Part shown: one piece after another, positions 18,081-26,860 of the stretch
Layout of the letters: each line of letters begins with the position of its first letter
Numbering within the stretch: the first letter of the stretch is position 1
Assembly (NCBI RefSeq): GCF_002251735.1
Contig: NZ_NOXS01000032.1
Location: 434,001-498,000 of the forward strand
Source: Elstera cyanobacteriorum
GTDB lineage: Bacteria; Pseudomonadota; Alphaproteobacteria; Elsterales; Elsteraceae
Direction: 5' to 3'
DNA length: 64,000 nucleotides
Notes under the pieces: model-generated
Told to the model about the DNA's origin: nothing
The model's database searches: none
Seen by the model: the letters and a program-made list of their open reading frames with translations, nothing else
Translations under genes and position numbers: made by a program

Positions 18081-19067
18081 TTAAAAATGCCGAAACCCGG
18101 CCTGCCCAATCGGCAAGCTGTTGCCTGCCCGATCGCGCATCCGAACCCCAGCCCCCGCCGTGCAACGCCCCACAATCGTGATTGGCACACCACTTGCCCG
18201 CGCGGCTTCATCCAGCATAGCAGCTTTTTGCGGCGAAATCGTTAGGGCGATTTCATAATCATCGCCGCCGGTGACGAGATCGGCCAGCGAAAACCCGGCC
18301 ACAGGCCGCCGCGCCGCCGACGAGAGCGGAATCGCCGCAGCGTCTAACACAATCTCAACCCCAGAGGTTTGGGCAATATGGCCGAGGTCGGCGATCAGCC
18401 CATCGGAAATATCGACCGCCGCCGACGCCTCGCCCCGCAATCGGGCCAAAGTGTCGCAGCGCGGCGAGGGGCGCCAGTAGCGTTCGGTGAGGTCGGCGGC
18501 GTCCCACTCCGAGAGACCCCAGGCGTTAATTAGGGCGGGATCGCTCAGCAGCCGATAGCCCAACCAAGCGTCGCCAATGGTTCCGGTGACCGCCACCAGA
18601 TCACCAACCTGCGCCCCTGCCCGGCGGATTGCCTGACCTTTCGGCACGCTGCCAAAAACGGTGACGGAAAAGCTGAGCGGCCCCGCCGTTCTAACCGTAT
18701 CGCCCCCGGCAAGATTGATCCCAAGGGCCGCCTGTTCCCGGGCAAGGCCGGAGGAAAACCGCGCAAGCCAGGCGCTATCGACAGCATCGGTCCAGAAGGT
18801 CGCCAGCGTGTAGGCCAGCGGCTCGGCCCCCATCGCCGCTAGGTCGGAAACCGAGCTACGGAGAATCTTAGCGGCGATCAGCGCAGGATCGGCCCCGCCG
18901 AAGAAATGCACATCGGCGACCTGGGCATCGGTCGAAACCACCAACTCCCGCCCAGGACCGGGATCGAGCAAAGCGGCGTCATCAGTCAGCCCCAAAGCGC
19001 CGGTAAACCCCGCCGCCAAGGGGGCAAAATAGCGGGCGATCCGCTCGAATTCTCCGCCCGCCGTCAT
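18081..19067 (-). CDS. thiL: Thiamine-monophosphate kinase
   Basis: A 328-residue AIR-synthase-like kinase that converts thiamine phosphate to thiamine pyrophosphate. Signature blocks: GLTDDAALLDPG, VVSTDAQVADVHF, SSVSDLAAMGAEPLA, GGDTVRTAGPLSFSVTVFG, AVDISDGLIADLGHIA and GGDDYEIALTI. It ends the rpiB-to-thiL run, 6 bases after nusB, a conserved nusB-thiL neighbourhood in alphaproteobacteria. Confidence 0.95.
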   Translation of the reverse strand: MTAGGEFERIARYFAPLAAGFTGALGLTDDAALLDPGPGRELVVSTDAQVADVHFFGGADPALIAAKILRSSVSDLAAMGAEPLAYTLATFWTDAVDSAWLARFSSGLAREQAALGINLAGGDTVRTAGPLSFSVTVFGSVPKGQAIRRAGAQVGDLVAVTGTIGDAWLGYRLLSDPALINAWGLSEWDAADLTERYWRPSPRCDTLARLRGEASAAVDISDGLIADLGHIAQTSGVEIVLDAAAIPLSSAARRPVAGFSLADLVTGGDDYEIALTISPQKAAMLDEAARASGVPITIVGRCTAGAGVRMRDRAGNSLPIGQAGFRHF

Positions 19068-19073
19068 CGCTGT

Positions 19074-19526
19074 CTACGAAAACTCGCTCTCGCGGATCGA
19101 CCGGGCCACCTTGTCCAGCATCCCATTGACCATCCCCGGCTCCTTCCCGCCGAAGAAAGCATGGGCGACATCGACATATTCGGTGATCACGACGCGCGCC
19201 GGAACGTCCAGCATGACCATTAATTCGGTGATGCCGACGCGCAGGATAGAGCGCAGCACCGGATCGATCCGCTCGATCGTCCAACCTTCCGATAGGTTGG
19301 CAGAAATGATGGTATCGGTTTCGGCCACCCGTTCCGCCGCCGCATCGACGAGATTGGCGAACAGCGTCTCGTCGGTGTTTTCCTCAAGGAAGCTGGCGCG
19401 GAAATCCAGCAGCAGGCGCGGCACCGCGACCTTATTGAAATCTTGCTGGAACAGCGCCTGCACGGCGGCGATACGCGCCTGCTGGCGCGGCGTAATATGG
19501 TCGGCCTTCGGTTTCTTGTCGCTCAT
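19074..19526 (-). CDS. nusB: Transcription antitermination factor NusB
   Basis: A 150-residue all-helical NusB: the Arg-rich start (ITPRQQARIAAVQALFQQDF), the middle EGWTIERIDPVLRSILRVGITEL and the end YVDVAHAFFGGKEPGMVNGMLDKVAR are typical. NusB with S10 binds boxA in rRNA leaders. It lies 6 bases downstream of ribH. Confidence 0.95.
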   Translation of the reverse strand: MSDKKPKADHITPRQQARIAAVQALFQQDFNKVAVPRLLLDFRASFLEENTDETLFANLVDAAAERVAETDTIISANLSEGWTIERIDPVLRSILRVGITELMVMLDVPARVVITEYVDVAHAFFGGKEPGMVNGMLDKVARSIRESEFS

Positions 19527-19532
19527 GATGCC

Positions 19533-19988
19533 TTACGCCACCCGAAATTGACGGCGCAATTCGACCATGCGCAGCACGGCTTTCGCCACCTCGCCGCCCT
19601 TGTCCTTGCGGTCGCGGCGGGCGCGCGCCCAGGCTTGATCGTCGTTTTCGACGGTCAGCACGCCGAAACCGACCGCAGCGCCGTGACGCAGGGCGATATC
19701 CTGCATCCCGCGCGCGCTTTCGGTACAGACATAATCATAATGGGTGGTTTCGCCGCGAATGACGCAGCCGAGGCCCAGGAACCCGTCGTAGGGCTTCGTC
19801 AGCGTCCCCGCCTTGCCCGCGCGCAGGGCGAATTCCACCGCCGCCGGAATTTCGAAGGCCCCCGGCACTGCGATCCGGTCGAAGGTCGCCCCCGCCGCCG
19901 TCAGCGCCGCAATCGCGCCCGCCGCCAGTTCATCGGCGATATCCTCGTAGAACCGAGCTTCGACAATCAGAATATGGGGCTGGCTCAT
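19533..19988 (-). CDS. ribH: 6,7-dimethyl-8-ribityllumazine synthase
   Basis: A 151-residue lumazine synthase, the penultimate enzyme of riboflavin synthesis, forming large icosahedral or smaller assemblies. Blocks: ILIVEARFYEDIADEL, VPGAFEIPAAVEFAL, GLGCVIRGETTHYDYVC (substrate site with His) and the AVGFGVLTVENDDQA segment. It follows ribBX with a 21-base gap. Confidence 0.95.
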   Translation of the reverse strand: MSQPHILIVEARFYEDIADELAAGAIAALTAAGATFDRIAVPGAFEIPAAVEFALRAGKAGTLTKPYDGFLGLGCVIRGETTHYDYVCTESARGMQDIALRHGAAVGFGVLTVENDDQAWARARRDRKDKGGEVAKAVLRMVELRRQFRVA

Positions 19989-20009
19989 AGCGGCGCGTTC
20001 CGGCTTTCG

Positions 20010-21122
20010 TTAGGCTGAGGTCAAGGGGCGATGACCTACGATCGTTAGACCGTAGCCGTCAAGCCCGACGATAGTTTTCGGCGAATTCGTCAGCAGTTCC
20101 ATGTCCCGCACGCCAAGATCGAGCAGGATTTGCGCCCCGACGCCATAATCCCGCAAGGCCGTGCCGCTCTTACCCCGGTCGGCACGCAACCGGTCCGACA
20201 GGCTGGTCGGGCTGGGTTCGCGGATCAGCACGATCACGCCGCGCCCGATCTCGCCAATCGCCCGCATCGCCGCCTGCAAATCGCCGGAATGGGTGGAGCG
20301 CGTATCGCCCAACACGTCTTCTAAGATCGACAGGGCGTGCATGCGCACCGGCACCGGCCCACCCTGGGTTAGATCGCCCTTCACCAAGGCGATATGTTCG
20401 GCATAGGCCACCGTATTGCGGTAGACGACCAAGCGGAACTGACCACCGTGGACCGAATCGAACAGGGTTTCGGTGATCGGCTGCACCAGCTTTTCCCGCC
20501 GCCGCCGCCATTCGATGAGGTCGGCGATGGTGCCAACCTTCAGCCCGTGGGTTTGGGCGAATTTCACGAGGTCCGGCAGGCGGGCCATCGTGCCGTCGTC
20601 ATTCATGATTTCGCAGATCACGCCCGCCGGGGTCCGGCCCGCAAGGCGCGCGATATCCACCGCCGCTTCCGTATGCCCAACGCGCACCAGCACGCCGCCG
20701 TCGCGCGCGACCAGGGGGAAGACGTGACCGGGGGTGACGATATCCTCGCGCCCCTTGGTCGGATCAATGGCAACTGCCACCGTCTGCGCCCTGTCGGCGG
20801 CAGAAATCCCGGTCGAAACGCCCTCGCGCGCTTCGATGGAAACGGTGAAGGCCGTTTGGTGCCGGGTGCCGTTCTGCTGAGCCATCAGCGGCAAGCCGAG
20901 TTCTTCCACCCGCTTACGGTTCATCGCGAGGCAAATCAACCCACGCCCGTATTTGGCCATAAAGTTGATCGCGTCCGGCGTTGCCGCATCGGCGGGGATG
21001 ACGAGATCACCCTCGTTTTCGCGGTCTTCGTCATCGACGAGAATGAACATGCGGCCTTGCCGCGCGTCTTCGATCAGTTCGTCGATGGAGGAGAGGATTT
21101 CGAGATCATGGACCTTACGCAT
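20010..21122 (-). CDS. ribBX: 3,4-dihydroxy-2-butanone 4-phosphate synthase with degenerate GCHII domain
   Basis: A 370-residue two-domain protein. The RibB half (1-205) has an intact site: VDDEDRENEGDL, QNGTRHQTAFTVSIEA, TPGHVFPL and GHTEAAVDIARLAG. The second half aligns with GTP cyclohydrolase II but lacks its zinc cysteines: where active enzymes read C-x10-C-x-C, this one has RMHALSILEDVLGDTRSTHSG-like sequence with no Cys, so it should not be a working RibA. Such RibBX proteins are usual in alphaproteobacteria. The ATG at 21122 has GGGAG at good spacing; a TTG one codon earlier would touch the ribE stop. Confidence 0.9.
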   Translation of the reverse strand: MRKVHDLEILSSIDELIEDARQGRMFILVDDEDRENEGDLVIPADAATPDAINFMAKYGRGLICLAMNRKRVEELGLPLMAQQNGTRHQTAFTVSIEAREGVSTGISAADRAQTVAVAIDPTKGREDIVTPGHVFPLVARDGGVLVRVGHTEAAVDIARLAGRTPAGVICEIMNDDGTMARLPDLVKFAQTHGLKVGTIADLIEWRRRREKLVQPITETLFDSVHGGQFRLVVYRNTVAYAEHIALVKGDLTQGGPVPVRMHALSILEDVLGDTRSTHSGDLQAAMRAIGEIGRGVIVLIREPSPTSLSDRLRADRGKSGTALRDYGVGAQILLDLGVRDMELLTNSPKTIVGLDGYGLTIVGHRPLTSA

Positions 21123-21125
21123 CAA

Positions 21126-21749
21126 TCAGGCTCCCGCCGTTTCCATCAGCCGGGCCATGTAGCGCGCCAGCATGTCGATTTCAAAATTCACCCCATCACC
21201 GACCGCCAACGCCCCCAGCGTCGTATGGGTCGCCGTGTGCGGGATGATATTTACCGTGAATTCGGTTTCCCCGAGGGTCGATCCGGGTGTGGCCCCAACC
21301 TCGTTGACCGTCAGCGAAACGCCATCGAGGGTGATTGAGCCTTTCGGCGCAACGAGCCGGTGGAAGGGTTTCGGCAGGGCGAAGGTTAGGCGCAGGCTAC
21401 CCGCCACCTCCTGCCGCCCGGTGAGACGGCCGACGCCATCGACATGGCCAGAAACGTAATGGCCGCCCAACTCGTCGCCCGCCTTCAGCGCGCGTTCAAG
21501 GTTGATCTTCCGTCCGGCCACCCAGCCACCGAGGGTCGTTTTAGACAAAGACTCGTCCGAAACTTCGAACAGGAACCATTGATCGCCCTGGTCGATCACG
21601 GTCATGCAGGCACCAGAGAGCGCGATCGACGCCCCCATGGCCACATTGGTAAAGGGGCGTGGGGTTGCAATCTCAAGGCGCGTATCGCCGCCCGCTTGGC
21701 GCGAGACGCTGCGAACCGTGCCGATATCGGTGATGATGCCGGTAAACAT
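21126..21749 (-). CDS. ribE: Riboflavin synthase alpha subunit
   Basis: A 207-residue enzyme of two lumazine-binding repeats that dismutates two lumazines to riboflavin. It starts with the standard MFTGIITDIGTV; the first repeat has SIALSGACMTVID, the second SITLDGVSLTVNEVG, and GGHYVSGHVDGVG links them. The start is fixed by the conserved MFTGI; the frame upstream of it belongs to ribD. It is 10 bases after ribD and 3 bases before ribBX. Confidence 0.97.
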   Translation of the reverse strand: MFTGIITDIGTVRSVSRQAGGDTRLEIATPRPFTNVAMGASIALSGACMTVIDQGDQWFLFEVSDESLSKTTLGGWVAGRKINLERALKAGDELGGHYVSGHVDGVGRLTGRQEVAGSLRLTFALPKPFHRLVAPKGSITLDGVSLTVNEVGATPGSTLGETEFTVNIIPHTATHTTLGALAVGDGVNFEIDMLARYMARLMETAGA

Positions 21750-21759
21750 GGGGCAAACC

Positions 21760-22878
21760 CTATCGCTCGACGGTGAAGGTTTCCAGCAAATCATCACCCA
21801 GAAACACACTGTCCACCCGGCGGAAACGGCGGGCGGTGTCGGGCGTATCGATGCCATAGGCGGCAACCGCCGGGGTTCCGTCGCCGCCGATCAGCATCGG
21901 CGCGCGGAACCAATGCAGGGTATCGATTAAATCTTCGGTCAACAAAGCGGCAATCAGCCGCCCGCCGCCTTCAACCAGCAGCCGGGTTATCCCGTGATCG
22001 CCGAGGCAGGTCAGCGCGGCGGCAAGGTCCATCCGCTCGCCCGCGACCGGCACGGGCACCACGGTTACGCCAGCGTCCTTGAACGCCCGCTGGCGGGCTT
22101 TATCCGCATCCTCCCGCGCGAGAATCCAGGTCGGTTGCTGACGGGCCGTCCGCACCATCTGCGCTGTCAGCGGTAAGGCCAAGCGCCCGTCGAACACCAC
22201 CCGCACGGGAGAGCGGTCGGTCAGCCCTGGCAAGCGGCAATCGAGGGTAGGATCATCGAGCAGCGCCGTTTGTCCGCCCACGGCAATCGCATCATTCTCC
22301 GCCCGCAGCCGATGCCCAAAGGCGCGGGCCTGTGGGCCGGTGATCCAGCGCGAGGCACCGGTGTGGGTCGCGATGCGGCCATCGAGCGAGGCAGCGATCT
22401 TCGCTGTGACGAGCGGGCGCCCGAGCGCGAGGCGCAGCAGGAAGCCCGCCGCCACCTCCCGCGCCTCATCGGCCAGCAAGCCAACCTCGACGGCGACCCC
22501 GCCCGCGCGCATCCGGGCAATGCCCTGCCCCGCCGTGCGCGGATCGGGATCTTCGATGGCGATGACGGCCCGGGCGATCCCAGCAGCGACCAGCGCCTCG
22601 CAGCACGGCCCGGCCCTGCCGTGATGGGCGCAAGGTTCCAGCGTCACATAAGCGGTTGCGCCGTGCGCCGCCTCCCCCGCCTGTTCCAAGGCATGGATTT
22701 CGGCATGGGGGCGCCCGCCCGGCTGGGTCCAGCCTTGGGCGATGATGGCGCCGTCTTTCACCAACAAGCAGCCGACCGATACCGACGGCCACACCCGCCC
22801 CCACCCCCGCCGCGCCAGGCGCAGCGCCAGGGTCATGAAGCGGGTATCTTGGGCGGGATCAGTCGCGGTTATCGACAT
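21760..22878 (-). CDS. ribD: Bifunctional deaminase/reductase RibD
   Basis: A 372-residue enzyme for the second and third steps of riboflavin synthesis. The N-terminal deaminase has the zinc motifs [10 protein letters not shown] and [15 protein letters not shown]; the C-terminal reductase has [22 protein letters not shown] and [14 protein letters not shown]. Its first 20 bases overlap the end of nrdR, so the two are probably coupled. The sequence before [11 protein letters not shown] is kept because homologues have a similar short lead. Confidence 0.96.
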   Translation of the reverse strand: MSITATDPAQDTRFMTLALRLARRGWGRVWPSVSVGCLLVKDGAIIAQGWTQPGGRPHAEIHALEQAGEAAHGATAYVTLEPCAHHGRAGPCCEALVAAGIARAVIAIEDPDPRTAGQGIARMRAGGVAVEVGLLADEAREVAAGFLLRLALGRPLVTAKIAASLDGRIATHTGASRWITGPQARAFGHRLRAENDAIAVGGQTALLDDPTLDCRLPGLTDRSPVRVVFDGRLALPLTAQMVRTARQQPTWILAREDADKARQRAFKDAGVTVVPVPVAGERMDLAAALTCLGDHGITRLLVEGGGRLIAALLTEDLIDTLHWFRAPMLIGGDGTPAVAAYGIDTPDTARRFRRVDSVFLGDDLLETFTVER

Positions 22879-23320
22879 TCAGCTTATCGACCAGTTCTTC
22901 GAAATCTTTGACCTCGTGGAAGTTTTTATACACCGAGGCAAAGCGCACGTAAGCAACCGGATCGAGATTGTAAAGGGCTTCCATCACCTGTTCGCCGATC
23001 ATATCGGAAGTGATTTCCGCCTCGCCCTGACTTTCCAGACGGCGCTGGATGCCATTGACCATCTGTTCGACCCGCTCGCCCGCTACCGGTCGCTTCCGGC
23101 ATGCGACTTCGATGGAACGGGCGAGCTTATCGCGGTCGAAGGGAACGCGCTTGCCGCTTTTCTTCACCACCGTCAACTCGCGCAGTTGCACGCGCTCGAA
23201 GGTGGTGAAGCGCGATCCGCAGGCCGCGCAAAACCGTCGGCGCCGGATGGCGCTATTATCGTCGGTCGGGCGCGAGTCTTTGACCTGCGTATCGTCGTTT
23301 CCGCAAAAGGGGCAGCGCAT
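22859..23320 (-). CDS. nrdR: Transcriptional repressor NrdR
   Basis: A 153-residue NrdR: an N-terminal zinc ribbon with four Cys (MRCPFCG and FCAACG) and an ATP-cone domain ([20 protein letters not shown]). It represses ribonucleotide reductase genes according to the ATP/dATP balance. The glyA-nrdR-ribD order is common in alphaproteobacteria. No NrdR box was recognised in the window. Confidence 0.97.
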   Translation of the reverse strand: MRCPFCGNDDTQVKDSRPTDDNSAIRRRRFCAACGSRFTTFERVQLRELTVVKKSGKRVPFDRDKLARSIEVACRKRPVAGERVEQMVNGIQRRLESQGEAEITSDMIGEQVMEALYNLDPVAYVRFASVYKNFHEVKDFEELVDKLNVDNRD

Positions 23321-23335
23321 TCCGCTCGGGGTTCC

Positions 23336-24616
23336 TTACGGGTAGACCGGGAAACGATGGCAGAGGGCTTCCACCTGCGCCCGCACCTGGGCTTCGACGC
23401 CCGCATTGCCGTCCGGCCCATTGGCAACCAGACCATCCAGCACATCGCCGATCAATTGGCCGACTTGCTGGAATTCCGCGACACCAAAACCGCGCGTCGT
23501 CCCTGCCGGGGTACCGAGACGCACGCCCGACGTGATCATCGGCTTTTCCGGGTCGAACGGAATGCCGTTCTTGTTGCAGGTGATGCCGGCCGCTTCCAGG
23601 TGATGTTCCACCACCTTGCCGGTCAGGCCCTTTGGGCGCAGATCGACCAGCAGCAGATGCGAGTCCGTGCCGCCGGAAACGATGTTGACGCCGCGCGACA
23701 GCAGCACTTCCGACAGCGCCCGGGCATTGTCGATCACCTGCTGGGCATAGAGCTTGAACTCCGGCTGCAGGGCTTCGCCGAACGCCACGGCTTTAGCGGC
23801 GATCACATGCATCAGCGGGCCGCCCTGGAGACCGGGGAAAACCGCCGAGTTGATCTTCTTGCCAAGATCGGCATCGGTCGAGAGGATCATCCCGCCACGC
23901 GGGCCGCGCAGGGTCTTATGGGTTGTCGTCGTCACCACATGGGCGTGCGGCACCGGGTTTGGATAGGCACCACCCGCCACAAGACCGGCGAAATGGGCCA
24001 TATCGACCATCAGATACGCGCCGACCTTATCGGCAATCGCGCGCATGCGGGCGAAATCGATGACGCGGGGATAGGCCGACCCACCGCCGATGATGATTTT
24101 CGGCTTATGGGTGACGGCCAGTTCTTCCATTTCATCGTAATCGATGCGCTGGTCCTGCTGGCGCACCTTATAGCCGACCGGCTTGAACCATTTGCCCGAC
24201 TGGTTGGCCGGGGCGCCGTGGGTGAGATGCCCACCGCAGGCGAGGTCCATACCCAGGAACGTATCGCCCGGCTGCATCAGCGCAAAGAATACCGCCTGAT
24301 TGGCCTGGGCGCCCGAGTGGGGCTGCACATTTGCATAGGTGGCGCCGAACAATTGGCAAGCGCGTTCGATGGCGATCTGCTCGGCGACATCGACGAACTC
24401 GCAGCCACCATAATAGCGGCGGCCCGGGTAGCCTTCGGCATATTTATTGGTCAGCACCGAACCTTGCGCTTCCAGCACAGCGCGGGAGACGATGTTTTCC
24501 GACGCGATCAGTTCGATCTGATCTTTCTGACGGTGCAGTTCCTGCTGAACCGATTGATTGACGGCGGGGTCGGCCTCGGCCAGGGAACGGGTAAAGAATC
24601 CAGTCGCTAAGCTCAT
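23336..24616 (-). CDS. glyA: Serine hydroxymethyltransferase
   Basis: A 426-residue PLP enzyme converting serine and tetrahydrofolate to glycine and methylene-THF. Blocks: [22 protein letters not shown] (shortened: ELIASENI), [23 protein letters not shown]-like [13 protein letters not shown], and the PLP lysine in [16 protein letters not shown]. Length is normal. It is second in the rpiB-to-thiL run, 15 bases ahead of nrdR, and supplies one-carbon units. Confidence 0.97.
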   Translation of the reverse strand: MSLATGFFTRSLAEADPAVNQSVQQELHRQKDQIELIASENIVSRAVLEAQGSVLTNKYAEGYPGRRYYGGCEFVDVAEQIAIERACQLFGATYANVQPHSGAQANQAVFFALMQPGDTFLGMDLACGGHLTHGAPANQSGKWFKPVGYKVRQQDQRIDYDEMEELAVTHKPKIIIGGGSAYPRVIDFARMRAIADKVGAYLMVDMAHFAGLVAGGAYPNPVPHAHVVTTTTHKTLRGPRGGMILSTDADLGKKINSAVFPGLQGGPLMHVIAAKAVAFGEALQPEFKLYAQQVIDNARALSEVLLSRGVNIVSGGTDSHLLLVDLRPKGLTGKVVEHHLEAAGITCNKNGIPFDPEKPMITSGVRLGTPAGTTRGFGVAEFQQVGQLIGDVLDGLVANGPDGNAGVEAQVRAQVEALCHRFPVYP

Positions 24617-24669
24617 CGCGGCACCTCATACACCAGCTAAAAACGTCACAGTCAGGGAAAGACGGCCCG

Positions 24670-25119
24670 TCAGCCCAGTTTGGCGACGCGGCGGGCGTGG
24701 CGTTCGCCGCCGTCGAAGGGGGTCGTCAGAAACTGTTTCAGCGCATCGGCGGCCAGATCGGGACCGATCAAGCGCGCACCGAAAACGATCACATTGGCAT
24801 TATTATGCTCGCGCGCCAGCCGGGCCGACAGCGCTTCCGACACAAGTGCGGCGCGGATGTGCGCATGGCGGTTCGCCGCAATCGAAATACCGATGCCGCT
24901 GCCGCAAATCAACACGCCCAAGGTCGCCGGACCACTGTTCAGCGCTTCTGCCAGCTTACCTGCATAATCGGGGTAATCGACCGACTGCCCGGCGTCCGGT
25001 CCCAAATCGACCGTCGCATAGCCCCAGGCTTCCGCCTGCGCCCGCAGATGTGCCCGAAGCTCGACCCCGGCATGATCACTGGCAAACGCAAGGGTGGGAA
25101 GCGCGGGCTGAACGGTCAT
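24670..25119 (-). CDS. rpiB: Ribose-5-phosphate isomerase B
   Basis: A 149-residue RpiB/LacB-type isomerase interconverting ribose 5-phosphate and ribulose 5-phosphate, the latter a precursor for RibB. Motifs: FASDHAGVELRAHL, DYPDYAGKLAEAL, GVLICGSGIGISIAANR and REHNNANVIVFGARL. It is the first gene of the minus-strand run that continues into glyA, nrdR and the rib genes. Confidence 0.95.
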   Translation of the reverse strand: MTVQPALPTLAFASDHAGVELRAHLRAQAEAWGYATVDLGPDAGQSVDYPDYAGKLAEALNSGPATLGVLICGSGIGISIAANRHAHIRAALVSEALSARLAREHNNANVIVFGARLIGPDLAADALKQFLTTPFDGGERHARRVAKLG

Positions 25120-25318
25120 CGGGCATCAATCCATCGGTGAAAGCCTGAAAGCGATCACAGTGAAGCGAGCACCGCGACCGGCCGTCTGCAAGCATTGCCG
25201 GGGCGACACTTCAGAAGCGGCGCGACCATAACATATGGTGAAACAAGGTCAAACGCCGCGCACCCCCGGCCCGTGCAAGGGTGCCATCCCGTCAATCCGA
25301 ACCGTACCGGCAGACTTA

Positions 25319-25337
25319 GATGACAGTCAATGTCATC
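25319..25337. promoter_or_regulatory. Perfect dyad upstream of mucR
   Basis: GATGACA (25319-25325) and TGTCATC (25331-25337) are inverted repeats with the spacer GTCAA. It lies about 130 bases before the mucR start, in AT-rich DNA; MucR/Ros regulators often control their own genes, but which protein binds here is unknown. Confidence 0.45.
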
Positions 25338-25393
25338 AAATTTACTGACCTGCGACAATTACGATATTTTCATGAAACCTGACAGGATTTTTG

Positions 25394-25422
25394 TAGAAAG
25401 ACGATTAGCTGCACCATATAAT
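25394..25422 (+). promoter_or_regulatory. Candidate mucR promoter
   Basis: A perfect TATAAT at 25417-25422, 42 bases before the mucR start, with a weak -35 (TAGAAA, 25394-25399) at 17-base spacing. The -10 is convincing; the -35 is poor, which could mean an activator or AT-rich DNA helps. Confidence 0.45.
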
Positions 25423-25464
25423 AAACTCAGCTTATGAATTGTAACTGATGGCGAAATCTCTGCG

Positions 25465-25926
25465 ATGAGCGAAGAAACGAATACCATTGCATTGCCGCAA
25501 AGCACCCTGCTGGACCTTACCACTCAGGTTGTTGCGGCTTATGTCGGCCGGAATGATGTTGCCCCAGGGCAGATCACTGATCTGATTCACACGGTTTTCG
25601 CAACGTTAAAAGATATCGCGGTCGATAAGCCGGTGGAAACCGCCGAACCGCAAAAACCCGCCGTTCCGATCAAACGGTCGGTCTTTCCAGACTATATCGT
25701 ATGCCTGGAAGACGGTAAGAAGTTAAAAATGCTGAAACGGCATTTGCGCACCTCTTATAATATGACCCCCGATGAATATCGGGCCAAATGGGGTTTGCCG
25801 GCCGACTATCCGATGGTCGCGCCGAATTACGCCGAACAGCGGTCGCAATTTGCTAAGCAGATCGGCCTGGGTCGCACAGGACTTGCCGATGTTACCCGGG
25901 GACGGCGTAAGAAGGTGGCTGTCTGA
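25465..25926 (+). CDS. mucR: MucR/Ros-family transcriptional regulator
   Basis: A 153-residue Ros/MucR protein that in alphaproteobacteria controls exopolysaccharide, motility and cell-cycle genes and acts like an H-NS type silencer. The N-terminal helical part (TTQVVAAYVGRNDV, oligomerisation) is followed by the DNA-binding half: FPDYIVCLEDGKKLKMLKRH, then LRTSYNMTPDEYRAKWGLP. The zinc-finger positions are partly replaced: the second Cys is Asp and the expected last His (RTHY in many relatives) is Ser, so it may hold zinc differently or not at all. It has its own terminator. Confidence 0.93.
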   Translation: MSEETNTIALPQSTLLDLTTQVVAAYVGRNDVAPGQITDLIHTVFATLKDIAVDKPVETAEPQKPAVPIKRSVFPDYIVCLEDGKKLKMLKRHLRTSYNMTPDEYRAKWGLPADYPMVAPNYAEQRSQFAKQIGLGRTGLADVTRGRRKKVAV

Positions 25927-25961
25927 TCCACCCGGTCCGCCCCTGACCTGCGAACAATACC

Positions 25962-25992
25962 AGCGCGGTTTCAAACGAGACCGCGCTTTTTT
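25962..25992 (+). terminator. Rho-independent terminator of mucR
   Basis: AGCGCGGTTTC and GAGACCGCGCT form an 11-bp stem with one G-T pair and an AAAC loop, followed by six T (25987-25992). It lies 36 bases after the mucR stop. Confidence 0.9.
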
Positions 25993-26044
25993 CTTTACCA
26001 ATAAATATTCAGTTATTAATTAACCCTTAACCCGATGAACCGGC

Positions 26045-26230
26045 TTATCCGCGGCGCGCCAGCAGGCGTTGCAGCTTTTGCGACGCCTGCCGCATCAGGT
26101 AACCGTCGGGCGCCGCCGCCGGGCCGACAATCGAGGCTTCGGTCCCGGTCTGGGGATCAACCGCCGTGGCCTTGGCATAGGCCCCTTGGCGGATGATCTC
26201 GACCAGAAACGGTTCGCGCCCGGCGCTCAT
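26045..26230 (-). CDS. Small conserved-looking hypothetical protein
   Basis: A 61-residue protein (MSAGREPFLVEIIRQ..., ending RLLARRG) with no signal peptide or membrane segment. The middle, KATAVDPQTGTEASIVGPA, looks like a beta-rich small domain, followed by a basic amphipathic helix. Its ATG overlaps the stop of the upstream gene by one base (TAATG), which supports real, coupled translation. I do not recognise a function. Confidence 0.6.
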   Translation of the reverse strand: MSAGREPFLVEIIRQGAYAKATAVDPQTGTEASIVGPAAAPDGYLMRQASQKLQRLLARRG

Positions 26231-26709
26231 TACGGTTCCAGCGTGCAGACCAGGTTCTTCTGCACGCTTTTCAGCACGGGTTCGTCCATATAGCGCCCAC
26301 CGCAGCGCTGGCCATAGTCGGCGACCTTGGCGTTATAGGCGGCGATCTTGCTTTGCAGGGCGGGATAGGCGTCCTGCTCCACGCGGTTCTGATCGTCGTC
26401 GCGCTTTTCCATCTGCAGGCGGAAGGCTTCCACTGCCGACGGATCGTTGGTATCGACCGTCGGGCGCTTAGCGTTCAGGGCAGCATCCTGATCGGCGACG
26501 GATTTCTTCAGCGCCTCATACAGCGCCCGGGCTGCGGTGACCGTTCCTTCTACCCGCTGCACCGATTGATTGAGGCATAGGCAGGCGGCAATCTCGCGCG
26601 GGTCGGTCATCAGCGTGCCGGAGGATTGGGCCGAAGCACCGCCCGCCGCGACCGAGACCAGGGCCATCGCCCCCATTGCCGTTCCCCTCGCCCACATCCG
26701 CATAACCAT
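26230..26709 (-). CDS. Secreted helical protein of unknown function
   Basis: A 159-residue protein with a signal peptide (MVMRMWARGTAMGAMALVSVAAGG to ASAQ). The mature part is strongly helical, probably coiled coil (VEGTVTAARALYEALKKSVADQ, EAFRLQMEKRDDDQNRVEQ), and has four cysteines: a CLC pair near its start and two more near the end (QRCGG, NLVCT), likely disulfides. The start at 26709 has GGAG at the right distance; a longer frame to 26757 would bury the signal peptide. Divergent from the CorA-like gene, coupled to the small protein downstream. Function unknown. Confidence 0.65.
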   Translation of the reverse strand: MVMRMWARGTAMGAMALVSVAAGGASAQSSGTLMTDPREIAACLCLNQSVQRVEGTVTAARALYEALKKSVADQDAALNAKRPTVDTNDPSAVEAFRLQMEKRDDDQNRVEQDAYPALQSKIAAYNAKVADYGQRCGGRYMDEPVLKSVQKNLVCTLEP

Positions 26710-26860
26710 ACTGTTGCTCCTTTTCCTCGGCGGGCAGAATCCCGCCTTTTGCGCCATTATTCAATTGCGATTACGGCGCGGGGAAGGCACTTTGCGCGCA
26801 CACCCTGCCGCTTCTTTTTGCAGCGCTTATCGACCGTTCCGCTGCCCCGCGAGGTGCATC

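Larger units (their letters stand above)
25120..25464. other. Divergent region between rpiB and mucR
   Basis: About 345 bases with no supported gene. The right half is AT-rich, unlike its surroundings, and carries a perfect dyad (25319-25337) and a TATAAT box (25417-25422) ahead of mucR. Promoter elements for rpiB were not clear. Confidence 0.6.

Noticed and set aside
21120-22878. FMN riboswitch in the riboflavin gene run
   Set aside because: Genes overlap or abut and no RFN-element motif was recognised before ribD, ribE or ribBX.
22742-24610. 622-residue plus-strand open frame
   Set aside because: It is antisense to nrdR and glyA, whose products have full family motifs. Long antisense frames are expected in GC-rich DNA.
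25391-25422. TTGTAG as -35 for mucR
   Set aside because: Spacing to TATAAT is 20 bases, too long; a weaker -35 at 17 bases is reported instead.
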